48,606 nucleotides of DNA from Candidatus Gemmiger stercoripullorum (GCA_019119365.1 DWXD01000003.1:1-48606); one strand, 5' to 3'. Positions 7,907 through 16,146 are shown, numbered from the stretch's first letter. Numbers and translations: made by a program. The notes: generated by a model from the letters alone, not told the origin.

Positions 7907-8902
7907 TCATGCCAGGTCGAACTGGACCGGGGTCAGGAACAGGCGGGCGGCTTCGTCGCGGCCGCGGGCCTGGCCCAGCGCCCACATCAGCTTGACGGCG
8001 GCGGCTTCGGGCGTCATATCCCGCGCTTCCACCACGCCGGGCAGGGCTTTGGCGGCGCGGCCGACCTCGTACACGCCGAGGTCGCTGCCCTCGTGCGGGA
8101 CCTGGGTCGTGAACACGGCCAGCCGCCCGGCCGCGCACCAGTCGCGCACGGCCGCAAACAGCGCGCCTTCGTCGCCGCCGGGCAGCCCGCCGACGCCGAA
8201 GCTTTCCAGAATCAGCGCGTCGCAGTGCCCGGCCAGCAGCGGGATGATGTCCGCCCGCATGCCGGGGACCAGCCGCAGCACAAAAACGGCGGGGTCGAGC
8301 TTTTCATAAAACTGCGCGGCGCCGTACCCGGGCGGGCAGGGCAGGAACGGCACAAGGCGCAGATCGCGGAATTCGGCCGTGCAGGGGTAGTCGATGCTGG
8401 AGAAGGCGTTGAAGCTCTTGGTGCGGGTCTTGCGCGCGCGGGTGCCGAGGATGACCTTGCCGTCGAACACGAGCTGCACGCCCCAGGCCGCCGGGTGGCA
8501 GGCGTAAAGCACGGCGCGGTGCAGGTTGTTGCGCGCGTCGGTGTCACGGCTGTAGATGGACTTCTGGCTGCCGGTGAGCACGACCGGCTTGGCGCTGCGC
8601 TGGATCATATAGGACAGCGCCGCCGCGGTGTAGGCCATCGTGTCGGTGCCATGGGTGACGACAAAACCGTCGTATTCGTCATAATGGCGGCGCACGGCGG
8701 CCGCGATGCCCGCCCACTGCGCAGGGCCGATGCTGGTGGAGTCAAGGTTATAGAGCTGCACGGCGTCGATGCGGCAGACATCGGCCAGCTCCGGCACGCA
8801 GGCCAGCAATTCGGCCGAGGTCAGCGCCGGGGCCAGCGCGCCGGCGGCTGTCGGGCGGCTGGCGATGGTGCCGCCGGTGGCGATGAGAAGGATACGTTTC
8901 AT
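7907..8902 (-). CDS. ansA: Type I L-asparaginase
   Basis: The product is 331 residues without a signal peptide, so a cytoplasmic enzyme hydrolysing asparagine to aspartate and ammonia. It has both signature motifs: ATGGTIAS at the N-terminus (nucleophile Thr12) and THGTDTMAYT (Thr86, Asp87). VLTGSQ follows, as in the AnsA branch. The gene stands alone, with its own promoter, divergent from the BlaI-type regulator. An archaeal-type glutamyl-tRNA amidotransferase subunit D is less likely because the extra N-terminal domain is absent. Confidence 0.92.
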   Translation of the reverse strand: MKRILLIATGGTIASRPTAAGALAPALTSAELLACVPELADVCRIDAVQLYNLDSTSIGPAQWAGIAAAVRRHYDEYDGFVVTHGTDTMAYTAAALSYMIQRSAKPVVLTGSQKSIYSRDTDARNNLHRAVLYACHPAAWGVQLVFDGKVILGTRARKTRTKSFNAFSSIDYPCTAEFRDLRLVPFLPCPPGYGAAQFYEKLDPAVFVLRLVPGMRADIIPLLAGHCDALILESFGVGGLPGGDEGALFAAVRDWCAAGRLAVFTTQVPHEGSDLGVYEVGRAAKALPGVVEARDMTPEAAAVKLMWALGQARGRDEAARLFLTPVQFDLA

Positions 8903-8945
8903 ACGGGGTCTCGCTTTCTTTACGGGCTGGGGCGTTCCTGCCCTT

Positions 8946-8974
8946 ATGATACCACAAAACGCGCGGCAGGAAAA
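8946..8974 (-). promoter_or_regulatory. Candidate asparaginase promoter
   Basis: On the minus strand TATCAT (-10, 8946-8951) lies 17 bases from TTTTCC (8969-8974). The -35 is weak. It lies back to back with the blaI-type promoter. Confidence 0.45.
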
Positions 8975-8981
8975 CTGTGTA

Positions 8982-9011
8982 TTGACAGGCGCAGGTCTAC
9001 CGTGATAGACT
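8982..9011 (+). promoter_or_regulatory. Promoter of the BlaI-M56/M23 operon
   Basis: Consensus TTGACA (8982-8987), 18-base spacer, TAGACT (9006-9011). The -10 is contained in the first operator palindrome, as expected for an autoregulated repressor gene. Confidence 0.75.
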
Positions 9012-9038
9012 TTAGATGATAAGTCTATTGCGATAGAC
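8995..9038. promoter_or_regulatory. Double palindromic operator for the BlaI-type repressor
   Basis: Two copies of GTCTA-N6-TAGAC occur at 8995-9010 and 9023-9038, separated by 12 bases, and the outer flanks AGG and CCT extend the symmetry. The first covers the -10 box; the second covers the likely transcription start and early leader. Paired dyads at the promoter are typical of BlaI/MecI repressors; the half-site here is the local version. Binding itself is inferred. Confidence 0.75.
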
Positions 9039-9082
9039 CTTTTATTTTGATATTTTGAAACAAGACAACGACAAGGGAGCCA

Positions 9083-9463
9083 ATGATGAAAAAACCTTTG
9101 AGCCTGGCCGAGGGCGAATACCGCTTTGCGGCGCTGGTGTGGGCCAACGAACCGCTGTCAAGCGGGCAGCTTGTGCGGCTGGCCGCCGAGGCGCTCGGCT
9201 GGAAAAAGAGCACGACGTATACGGTGCTGAAAAAGCTGTGTGAACGCGGCATCCTGCTTAACGAGGGCGGCGCCGTGACCGCGCTCATCAAGCAGGACGA
9301 AGTGCAGCGGCAGACCAGCGCCGCCGTGGTGGAGCGCACGTTCGGCGGCAGCCTGCCGCGGTTCGTGGCCGCGTTTTTGAACGAGAAACCGATCAGCGAG
9401 AGCGAGGCGGCGCAGATCCGCGCGCTGCTGGATGCCGCACAGCGGCGGGAGGAAGACCCATGA
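9083..9463 (+). CDS. BlaI/MecI/CopY family transcriptional repressor
   Basis: The product is 126 residues, a usual BlaI length. The winged helix is in the first ~75 residues, with the recognition region SSGQLVRLAAEALGWKKSTT and the wing CERGILLNEGG. The C-terminal helices serve dimerisation. AAGGGAG lies before tandem ATGs at 9083 and 9086. The stop overlaps the start of the M56/M23 gene by four bases, matching the blaI-blaR1 arrangement. It probably represses its own operon through the two upstream palindromes and is removed when the neighbouring protease is activated. Confidence 0.92.
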   Translation: MMKKPLSLAEGEYRFAALVWANEPLSSGQLVRLAAEALGWKKSTTYTVLKKLCERGILLNEGGAVTALIKQDEVQRQTSAAVVERTFGGSLPRFVAAFLNEKPISESEAAQIRALLDAAQRREEDP

Positions 9464-11379
9464 CCGCATTTTTGCTCTACCTGCTGAAAGCCGGGGCGGC
9501 AGGCGGCGCGGCGGCGCTGGCCGCCTGGGCGCTGTGCGCGCTGCTGCGCAAAGCGCGCACCCCGGGCTGGCTGCTGTGCGCCGTGTGGCTGGCCGTGGGG
9601 CTGCGGTTTGCCGCGCCGGGCGGGTTGATCCCCGTGGCGCTGCCGCGCCCGCAGAACCCCGCGCTGGCCGGGGCCGCCGCAGCCGTGACCGAAGCGGCAA
9701 AGACGCTGGCCGCCGCCCCGGCGCAAACCGGCCGGGCGCTGACGCTGGTGCGCCTGGAAGCGGCGGAAGCCGCCCCCGCCGCGGCCCTGCCGGGCCCGGC
9801 TTTCTGGGCCGCGCTGCTCTGGATGGTTGGCACGGCCGTGCTGCTGGCGCGGGCGGTGTACAGCCACGCGCGGCTACGGCGGCAGGTGGCGCTGGCCTGC
9901 AAAACGGCGGACGGCTGCTACACCTGCGAAGCGGTGCGCACGCCGTTCACGCTCGGCATGCTGCGCCCGCGCGTCTACCTGCCGCCCGGCCTGCAGGGGC
10001 ACGACCGCGCCGCCGTGCTGCGGCACGAGCGCACCCACATCCGCCGCGGCGATACGCTGACCAAACCGCTGTTTTATGCGCTGGCGTGCCTGCACTGGTG
10101 GAACCCGCTGGCCTGGCTGGCGCTCCGCCAGTTTGAGCGCGCGGCGGAGCAGGCCTGCGACGAGGCCGCCGTGCGCGGGGCCACCCCCGCCGAGCGGACC
10201 GCCTACTGTGAAAGCCTGCTGCGCTTTGCGGTGCGCGGCGGCACGCCCGGGGCGCTGGCGTTCGGCCAGGGCGGCGTGCGCGGGCGCATTTTGCACGCGC
10301 TGCGCTACCGTGCGCCGGGGCGCACGGCGCTGGCGCTGTGCGCGGCGGCCGCCGTGCTGGCCGGGGCCATGCTGCTGGCGCAGCCGACGCTGGCCGAAGC
10401 GCCGCGGGCCCCGGCGGCCACCCCCTCCCCCGCCCCGACGGCAGCCCCGGCCGCAACGCCCGCCCCGGCGGCGCAAGCCGCGCAGGCCGCGGCGTTCGAG
10501 CCCGGGACAGGGTTCGCGCTGCCGGTCGAGTATAACTATATTATCTGCTTTTACAACGTCCTTTATCACAAGGGCGACGACCTGGCCGCCGCCAAGGGCG
10601 CGCCGGTGACGGCGGCCGCAGGCGGCACGGTGACGGAGGCCGGGTTCCATTACGCCTACGGCAACTATGTCATCATCGACCACGGGGCCGACGCCGAAGG
10701 CCACACCTGGCAGACGCTGTACGCGCACCTGGACACCATCGACACCGAAACCGGGCAACAAACCGCCCAGGGGGACAGGATCGGCACGGTGGGCAGCACC
10801 GGGAACTCGACCGGCAACCACCTGCATTTTGAGATCCGGCGCGACGGCGCGCTGATGCCGCCGCAGTTCTTCCTGCCGTATTCCGGCACGCTGCTGGGGC
10901 AAAAGGACCAGAACAGCGGCCTGCTGGACCTGCTGCGCGACCCGGCGATGCTGCAGATCGCCATAGAAAAGGCGGGCGCACAGAACCTGGCGTTTGACGG
11001 GCGGCTGACCGCCCCATCGGAAATGTACCTGTCTGTCAGCAGCGCGTTCAGCGATGCGCACACGGGCCTGGACCTGGCCGCCGATGAAGGCGCGCCGGTG
11101 CGCGCCGCAGCCGGCGGCGTGGTGCTGGCCGCCGGCTACGACTGGGACATGGGCAACTATGTGCTGCTGTACCACGGCACGGGGGCGGACGGGCGCGCCT
11201 GCGCCACGCTGTACGGCGCCATGCAGGCACAGGGCCTGCCCGCGCCGAGCCAGACCGTGGCGGCGGGCGAAGAGATCGGCCGCTGCGGAAACAGCGGCCG
11301 CAGCACGGGACCGCACCTGCATGTGGAGGTGTGGCTGGACGGCGCGCCCGCCGACCCGGCAAAACAGATGGAGCTTTGA
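9460..11379 (+). CDS. BlaR1-like M56 protease fused to two M23 (LytM) domains
   Basis: The product is 639 residues. The N-terminal ~305 are a BlaR1/MecR1-type membrane protease: hydrophobic segments at about 3-30, 36-52, 115-132 and 288-306, and the M56 zinc motif HERTH (189-193) with downstream QACDEAA. A Pro/Ala linker (about 312-345) leads to two M23 modules instead of the usual penicillin-binding sensor. Module 1 has all ligands: HKGDD (370-374), YAHL (His423) and HLH (454-456). Module 2 keeps HTGLD (534-538) and HLH (619-621) but has YGAM where YAHL is expected, so it has lost a catalytic His. An upstream GGGAGGAA site supports the start. It likely senses cell-wall fragments or damage and cleaves or signals to the BlaI-type repressor; that role is inference. 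Confidence 0.88.
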   Translation: MTAFLLYLLKAGAAGGAAALAAWALCALLRKARTPGWLLCAVWLAVGLRFAAPGGLIPVALPRPQNPALAGAAAAVTEAAKTLAAAPAQTGRALTLVRLEAAEAAPAAALPGPAFWAALLWMVGTAVLLARAVYSHARLRRQVALACKTADGCYTCEAVRTPFTLGMLRPRVYLPPGLQGHDRAAVLRHERTHIRRGDTLTKPLFYALACLHWWNPLAWLALRQFERAAEQACDEAAVRGATPAERTAYCESLLRFAVRGGTPGALAFGQGGVRGRILHALRYRAPGRTALALCAAAAVLAGAMLLAQPTLAEAPRAPAATPSPAPTAAPAATPAPAAQAAQAAAFEPGTGFALPVEYNYIICFYNVLYHKGDDLAAAKGAPVTAAAGGTVTEAGFHYAYGNYVIIDHGADAEGHTWQTLYAHLDTIDTETGQQTAQGDRIGTVGSTGNSTGNHLHFEIRRDGALMPPQFFLPYSGTLLGQKDQNSGLLDLLRDPAMLQIAIEKAGAQNLAFDGRLTAPSEMYLSVSSAFSDAHTGLDLAADEGAPVRAAAGGVVLAAGYDWDMGNYVLLYHGTGADGRACATLYGAMQAQGLPAPSQTVAAGEEIGRCGNSGRSTGPHLHVEVWLDGAPADPAKQMEL

Positions 11380-11385
11380 TCTTGT

Positions 11386-12612
11386 ATGAAAACGCGTTCC
11401 CTTTTGCGCCGCAGCACGGCGGCGCTGGCCGCTGCCCTGCTGCTGGCCGCCTGCCCGCCGCGGGCGCTGGCTACGACCCAGCAGGAGCTGCAGCAGCAGA
11501 TGGAAACCGCCAAAGAAGAATATGAGCAGGCCGCCGAGCACCAGGAGCAGGCGGAGGAGCAGGTCGAAAGCGCAAAGCAGAATATCGCCAGCCTGGAGGC
11601 CCAGGCGGCCGACATACAGGCCCAGCTTTCCGCCATATACGACGAACTGCAGCAGGCCAAAGCGGAGCGCGACGCCGCCGAGGGCGAGGCCGAAGCCGCC
11701 GCCCGCGCGCTGGAAGAAAAACAGGCCGAGTTTGACGCGCAGTTTGCCAGCGCCCAGAGCCAGCTGCGCGCGATCCAAAAGCTGCAGCACGGCGGCAGCG
11801 TAACGCTGCTGAGCCAGGCCGGGAACTGGTTCCAGGCGCTGACCTGCGGCCGGGTGCTGGACGCGCTGATGGGCTACAGCAGCCGCCTGCTGGCCGATTT
11901 GGACGCGCAGGCCCGGGAACTTGACGCGCAGCGCCTGGAAGCCGAAGCCGCGGCCGAGCGCGCCCGCGCCGCGCAGGAGCGGCTGGAGGCCAGCGAGGCC
12001 AGCCTGAACGCAACCAGCGCCAAGCTGGCCGCCGCCCTGCAAGCCTCCAACGCCGACCTGAGCGACTACCAGGCCGAGGCCGAAGCGGCGGCCCAGCTGA
12101 CCGAGGTGGCCAAACGCGCCTACCAGGAGGCCACGGCGGCGCTGGACAACTTTGCCCGGCAGCAGAACGAGAAATATTCGACGCCCGACCTTTATTGCAG
12201 CCTCAATTTCGGCCCGCCGCTGGCCTCCGGGTTCCGCATCAGCTGCTATTACGGCGCGCCGGACGGCATCGACGGCTCGCACCACAACGGCACCGACTTT
12301 GCCGCGCCGGGCGGCACGCCGATCTATGCGGTGGCGGACGGCGTCGTGAGCGCCGCGCGCAGCATGCGCAGCTACGGCAACTGCGTGCAGATCAGCCACG
12401 GCACGGCCGACGACGGCAACAACTACGCCACGCTGTACGCGCATATGTCCTCGATCTCGGTGGCCGAGGGCCAGAGCGTGAGCAAGGGGCAGACCATCGG
12501 CTATGTCGGCAACACGGGCGACGTTGTCGGGCGTAACGGCGGCTACCACCTGCACCTGGAGCTGCGCATCAACGGCAGCCGCACCGACGCGCTGAGCTAC
12601 ATCCCCTATTGA
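11386..12612 (+). CDS. EnvC-like coiled-coil M23 peptidase, probable lipoprotein
   Basis: The product is 408 residues. The basic N-terminus and hydrophobic stretch end in LLLAAC, a good lipobox, so the protein is probably lipid-anchored outside the membrane after cleavage before that Cys. A long Gln/Glu/Ala-rich coiled coil covers about residues 30-250. A C-terminal M23 domain follows with HHNGTD, YAHM and HLHLEL intact, so it should be an active peptidoglycan endopeptidase, or an EnvC-type amidase activator if activity is low. It starts 6 bases after the M56/M23 stop and belongs to the BlaI operon, so induction by wall stress is likely. Confidence 0.88.
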   Translation: MKTRSLLRRSTAALAAALLLAACPPRALATTQQELQQQMETAKEEYEQAAEHQEQAEEQVESAKQNIASLEAQAADIQAQLSAIYDELQQAKAERDAAEGEAEAAARALEEKQAEFDAQFASAQSQLRAIQKLQHGGSVTLLSQAGNWFQALTCGRVLDALMGYSSRLLADLDAQARELDAQRLEAEAAAERARAAQERLEASEASLNATSAKLAAALQASNADLSDYQAEAEAAAQLTEVAKRAYQEATAALDNFARQQNEKYSTPDLYCSLNFGPPLASGFRISCYYGAPDGIDGSHHNGTDFAAPGGTPIYAVADGVVSAARSMRSYGNCVQISHGTADDGNNYATLYAHMSSISVAEGQSVSKGQTIGYVGNTGDVVGRNGGYHLHLELRINGSRTDALSYIPY

Positions 12613-12624
12613 GATTTTGACAGC

Positions 12625-12653
12625 TTTACGTTTGCCGCAAACCATGGTACAAT
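12625..12653 (+). promoter_or_regulatory. Promoter of the Lrp/AsnC gene
   Basis: TTTACG (12625-12630), 17-base spacer, TACAAT (12648-12653). An overlapping TTGACA at 12617-12622 would need a 25-base spacer and is not preferred. Confidence 0.65.
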
Positions 12654-12663
12654 ACGAAGGATA

Positions 12664-12699
12664 TATCTGAACCCCCAAGCATTTTGGGGTTGTCAGATA
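12664..12699 (+). repeat. Inverted repeat in the Lrp/AsnC leader
   Basis: TATCTGA pairs with TCAGATA, and inside them ACCCCCAA with TTTGGGGTT, giving a near-continuous 36-base hairpin that ends about 5 bases before the ribosome site GGGGAGGTG. It may be an operator for autoregulation or a translational control hairpin; it lacks a T-run, so it is not a terminator. Confidence 0.6.
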
Positions 12700-12719
12700 C
12701 GCCCGGGGAGGTGTTTGCC

Positions 12720-13169
12720 ATGGACCGCATAGACCGGAAGATCATTGACATCCTGCAAAAGGACGCCCGCGCGCCGCTGAAGGAGATTGCCGACCGCGTA
12801 TTTCTTTCCAGCCCGGCTGTGTCGGCGCGCATTGCGCGGCTGGAAAAGGACGGCCTGCTGACCGGTTACAGCGCCCGGGTGGACGCCGCCCGGCTCGGGT
12901 ACCTTGTCAAGGCGTTCATCAACCTGGACATGGACCCGCAGCGCAAGCCGGAGTTTTACCCCTACATTGAAAGCTGCCCCAACGTGGTGGAATGCTGCTG
13001 CGTGACCGGCGACTACAGCATGCTGATCGAGGTACTGTTCGCAACGACACAGGAGCTGGACGCCTTCATCAACCGCCTGCAGCAGTTCGGGCGCACCCGC
13101 ACGCAGATCGTGTTTTCGACCAGCGTCGAGCACCGCGGCGTGCCGGTGGACAGCGAGCCGGATGTGTAA
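12720..13169 (+). CDS. Lrp/AsnC family transcriptional regulator
   Basis: The product is 149 residues from the ATG at 12720, with a strong GGGGAGGTG 8-16 bases upstream. It has an N-terminal winged helix-turn-helix (about 3-60, DRIDRKIIDILQKDARAPLK, SPAVSARIARLEKDGLLTGY) and a C-terminal RAM domain (about 65-140). The RAM domain binds small effectors, usually amino acids, and drives oligomerisation. The length is normal. It is monocistronic. The regulated pathway cannot be told from the context. Confidence 0.92.
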   Translation: MDRIDRKIIDILQKDARAPLKEIADRVFLSSPAVSARIARLEKDGLLTGYSARVDAARLGYLVKAFINLDMDPQRKPEFYPYIESCPNVVECCCVTGDYSMLIEVLFATTQELDAFINRLQQFGRTRTQIVFSTSVEHRGVPVDSEPDV

Positions 13170-13219
13170 ACCCCCGTTTTTTAAGTAAGCGCGCCCCCCT
13201 TTGGGGACCGACAGATGCA

Positions 13220-13258
13220 AAAAGACCGGAGCCTCTTTTTCGGAGGCTCCGGTCTTTT
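13220..13258. terminator. Strong bidirectional terminator
   Basis: A perfect 16-bp stem (AAAAGACCGGAGCCTC with its complement) has a 7-base loop, so A- and T-runs flank it on both strands. It serves the Lrp gene on the plus strand and rpsR on the minus strand. Confidence 0.92.
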
Positions 13259-13279
13259 GGTTGCTTTTTTGCCGGGCGA

Positions 13280-13522
13280 TCAATCGCTGACATACGGCAT
13301 GAGGGCCATATGACGGGCGCGCTTGATGGCGACGGTCAGCTCGCGCTGATGGAAAGCGCAGGTGCCGGTAACGCGGCGGGGAATGATCTTGGCGCGCTCG
13401 GTGACATACTTGCGCAGGCGCGGCAGATCCTTGTAGTCGATATGCTCCACACGATCCACGCAGAAGCTGCAAACCTTGCGGCGGCCGCGGTGCATCGGGC
13501 GGGAAGAACGATCCATAGCCAT
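13280..13522 (-). CDS. rpsR: 30S ribosomal protein S18
   Basis: The product is 80 residues, the usual size. It keeps the zinc-site residues Cys18, Cys21 (CSFC) and Cys55, His58 (CAFH), so it is the zinc-binding form. No second, zinc-free S18 copy is in this window. It is the last gene of rpsF-ssb-rpsR. A GGAGG precedes the ATG at 13522. Confidence 0.97.
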   Translation of the reverse strand: MAMDRSSRPMHRGRRKVCSFCVDRVEHIDYKDLPRLRKYVTERAKIIPRRVTGTCAFHQRELTVAIKRARHMALMPYVSD

Positions 13523-13564
13523 GGTTCAAACCTCCTTACAGTTTGATGATACGATCTGATTGGA

Positions 13565-14044
13565 TCAGAACGGCAGGTCGCCCTCGTCCTCGATCAGCGC
13601 AAAGTCGTCGTTGGAGCCGGCCGAGTAGGCAGGCGCGGCGGGCTGTGCGGCGGGGCGGGCGTATTCTGCCGGGGCGGGCGCGGGCATTGCGGGCGCGCCC
13701 ATGCCGGAAGCGGCGGGGTTCTGGGATTTGGGGCCCGTGAAGTTGACGTTCTGGGCCACGATCTCGACCGCCTGACGGTTGTTGCCATTCTTGTCCTGGT
13801 AGCTGCGGCTCTGCAGGCGGCCGTCAATGGCGATCAGCGAGCCTTTCTGGAAATAGCGGCAGACAAACTCCGCCGTGCGGTCCCAAGCGACGACGTCCAG
13901 GAAATCCGCCTGGCTCTGGCCGTTGGGGTCGCGGCGGCCGCGGTCGCACGCGATGCGGAAAGACGCCACGTTCTTGCCGGTGGTCGTCTGGCGCAGCTGG
14001 GGGTCCGCCACAAGGCGGCCCATGATGGCTACAACATTCAGCAT
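13565..14044 (-). CDS. ssb: Single-stranded DNA-binding protein
   Basis: The product is 159 residues. The OB-fold domain (about 1-105, starting MLNVVAIMGRLVADP) is followed by a Pro/Ala-rich linker and the acidic C-terminal tip ending DEGDLPF, which binds replication and repair partners. It lies between rpsF and rpsR, as is standard in Firmicutes. Confidence 0.97.
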   Translation of the reverse strand: MLNVVAIMGRLVADPQLRQTTTGKNVASFRIACDRGRRDPNGQSQADFLDVVAWDRTAEFVCRYFQKGSLIAIDGRLQSRSYQDKNGNNRQAVEIVAQNVNFTGPKSQNPAASGMGAPAMPAPAPAEYARPAAQPAAPAYSAGSNDDFALIEDEGDLPF

Positions 14045-14076
14045 TGGTCTTACTCCTTAACAACCTCTCAAACCGC

Positions 14077-14361
14077 TCAGGCTTCCTCCGCGACGATGAT
14101 GGTGCGGAGCACGCCTTCGGTGATCTTGTACACACGATCCAGCTCGGCGGGGAAGGCGGGGTCCGCGGTGAACTTGATCACCGTGTAGACGCCTTCGGTC
14201 TCGTCGTTGATCGGGTACGCCAGACGGCGCTTGCCCCAATCGTCGACAGAATCGATCGTACCATTCGCTTCGATCAAAGATTTGAACTTGCCGATGAGAG
14301 CGGCGCTCGCCTCTTCGTCCAGAGCAGCACTGGTAACCAGCATGGTTTCGTACTTAGCCAT
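14077..14361 (-). CDS. rpsF: 30S ribosomal protein S6
   Basis: The product is 94 residues from the ATG at 14361, preceded by AAAGGAGGTGT; a longer in-frame extension to 14466 would cover the promoter. MAKYETMLVTSAALDEE and the VDDWGKRRLAYPI core are typical of S6. It is first in rpsF-ssb-rpsR and binds the 16S platform with S18. Confidence 0.97.
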   Translation of the reverse strand: MAKYETMLVTSAALDEEASAALIGKFKSLIEANGTIDSVDDWGKRRLAYPINDETEGVYTVIKFTADPAFPAELDRVYKITEGVLRTIIVAEEA

Positions 14362-14437
14362 TGTTCTGTACACCTCCTTTTGGACATTAGGCCCTTGCAG
14401 GCAAGGGCAAGGATCTGTGCCTTTGACACAGCAATTT

Positions 14438-14466
14438 ATTTTACCAAACTCCCGGGCGGTTGTCAA
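14438..14466 (-). promoter_or_regulatory. Promoter of rpsF-ssb-rpsR
   Basis: On the minus strand TTGACA (14461-14466), 17 bases, TAAAAT (14438-14443): an almost perfect sigma-A promoter. It overlaps the last bases of galT. The roughly 70-base leader contains two small hairpins (CTGTG/CACAG and CCCTTG/CAAGGG). Confidence 0.88.
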
Positions 14467-16052
14467 GCCTTTTGGAAGCCGGCTTTTTCGGCAAAGCGCA
14501 GGAAAGCGGCCTGCCCGGCCTCGTCCTGTTTAAAGACGCCCGCATCCTCCAGCACATGGCAGAACACTTCGCCAATGCCGGCGCGCACGGCGGCCACGGC
14601 GGCCACCGGCGTCATCGACGTGCCATAGCGCGCGATGAGCGTGTCGATCCAGCCGGCGTGGACGGCCAGCGGGCTGTCGGGTTCGCGGCTCGTGTTGGGC
14701 GCGCCGCACAGGATATCGGCAATCTGCGCGCCCTGGTCCTTCAGGCGGGCGGGCAGGATCGCAAGGCCCATGACCTCGATCAGGCCGATGTTCTCCTTTT
14801 TGATGTTGTGGTACTGCCTGTGCGGGTGGAAGATGCCGTCGGGGTACTGTTCGCTCGTGCGGTTGTTGCGCAGCGCCAGGTCGAGGATATAGCCGTCCTG
14901 CTCGTCGTAGTGCAGGATCGGCGTGACGGTGTTGTGCGGAGTGTCCCCGGTATGGGACAGGATGTCCACGCTTTCGTCGCTGTAGGCGCGCCAGGCGTCC
15001 AGAATATCGTTGGCGGCATTCTGCACCTGCTGCGAGCTGCGGCCGGTCAGGCGGATGGTGGACACCGGCCAGTGCAGCACCCCGGCGCGCAGGCCGGGAT
15101 AGCGCGGGTTGCGCAGTTCCACCGCAACGGGGGCTTTCTGCATGGGGAAGACATAGCGCCCGCCCTGGAAATGCGCGTGGCTGAGGATGCTGCCGCCGAC
15201 GATGGGCAGGTCGGCGTTGGAGCCGCAGGTATAGTGCGGATACTGGCTGACAAAGTCAAAGATCTGCGCGAGCGTGGGGCGGTCCATCGCCATCGGCTTG
15301 TGCTCGTCGTGCAGGATGATGCAGTGCTCGTGGAAATAGGCGTAGGGGCTGTACTGCAGGTAGAACGTCTCCCCTGCCAGGTTGAGCGGCACGATGCGGT
15401 GGGTCTGGCGCGCGGGGAAGTTGATGCGCCCGGCATAGCCGATGTTTTCCTTGCACAGCATGCACTTGGGGTAGCTGGCCGCGGGCTGCAGGCGTTCCAT
15501 CGCGATGACCTTGGGGTCTTTTTCCGGCTTGGTCAGGTTGATGGTGATCTCCATCTCGCCGTAGGGCGTCGGGGCGGACCACTGGATGTTGCGGGCGATC
15601 TGCGCAGTGCGGATGTAGTTGGACGCAACGCACAGGTCATAGAACCAGTCCGTCGCGGCCTGGGGGCCGCGCTTGGCCAGCAGCTTGCGGAAGCGGCGGC
15701 AGACCTCGCTTTCGCGCGGCATCATCGCGCCCATGAGCCGGGTCTCGAAGTTGATGCGGTACTGCGGCACCGCATCGTCGAACAGGCCCTTGGCGGCGGC
15801 CAGGTCGAGCAGCGGTTCGAGGATGGCGGTCGGGGTATCCAGGTCTTCTTTGGGCACTTCACCCTCATACGGCGCGGCAAGGCCCAGCAGGTCGAGCAGC
15901 GTGTTGCGGGCGACGAGCACATCGAGGTCCTTGATGAGCTTGCGGCGGCGGCCGAAGCGCAGCAGGCGCTCGGCCTGGAACGCGAGCGCGGCGTCCCGTT
16001 CTTCGGCGGAAAGTTCGGCCGCGGGGCGCGGCGCCTGGGTCTGGTCATTCAT
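14463..16052 (-). CDS. galT: UTP-hexose-1-phosphate / galactose-1-phosphate uridylyltransferase, class II
   Basis: The product is 529 residues from the ATG at 16052, which has GGAGGG 8 bases upstream; more distal in-frame ATGs lack such a site. Its length and SHAHFQGG catalytic motif identify the Firmicute class II GalT rather than the short Escherichia coli type. It exchanges UMP between UDP-glucose and galactose-1-phosphate in the Leloir pathway. No galK or galE is adjacent. The neighbouring nucleotidyltransferase could supply or recycle UDP-sugar. Its stop lies inside the rpsF promoter. Confidence 0.94.
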   Translation of the reverse strand: MNDQTQAPRPAAELSAEERDAALAFQAERLLRFGRRRKLIKDLDVLVARNTLLDLLGLAAPYEGEVPKEDLDTPTAILEPLLDLAAAKGLFDDAVPQYRINFETRLMGAMMPRESEVCRRFRKLLAKRGPQAATDWFYDLCVASNYIRTAQIARNIQWSAPTPYGEMEITINLTKPEKDPKVIAMERLQPAASYPKCMLCKENIGYAGRINFPARQTHRIVPLNLAGETFYLQYSPYAYFHEHCIILHDEHKPMAMDRPTLAQIFDFVSQYPHYTCGSNADLPIVGGSILSHAHFQGGRYVFPMQKAPVAVELRNPRYPGLRAGVLHWPVSTIRLTGRSSQQVQNAANDILDAWRAYSDESVDILSHTGDTPHNTVTPILHYDEQDGYILDLALRNNRTSEQYPDGIFHPHRQYHNIKKENIGLIEVMGLAILPARLKDQGAQIADILCGAPNTSREPDSPLAVHAGWIDTLIARYGTSMTPVAAVAAVRAGIGEVFCHVLEDAGVFKQDEAGQAAFLRFAEKAGFQKA

Positions 16053-16146
16053 ACGGGCATCCCTCCTGTATTTACGATACCGCATTTTGCCCTCCCCTTC
16101 CATGCCCTGGGATTTCATCGTTTTGCAATTTTCGTGCCTGCAAAGC

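Noticed and set aside
9874-12678. A 934-codon open frame on the minus strand
   Set aside because: It is antisense to the M56-M23 and EnvC-like genes, both of which have clear motifs and ribosome sites. Long antisense frames arise from G+C-rich codon bias.
14362-14431. S6:S18 autoregulatory leader motif before rpsF
   Set aside because: Hairpins are present, but the conserved CCG needed for S6:S18 binding is absent from the transcribed leader as I read it.
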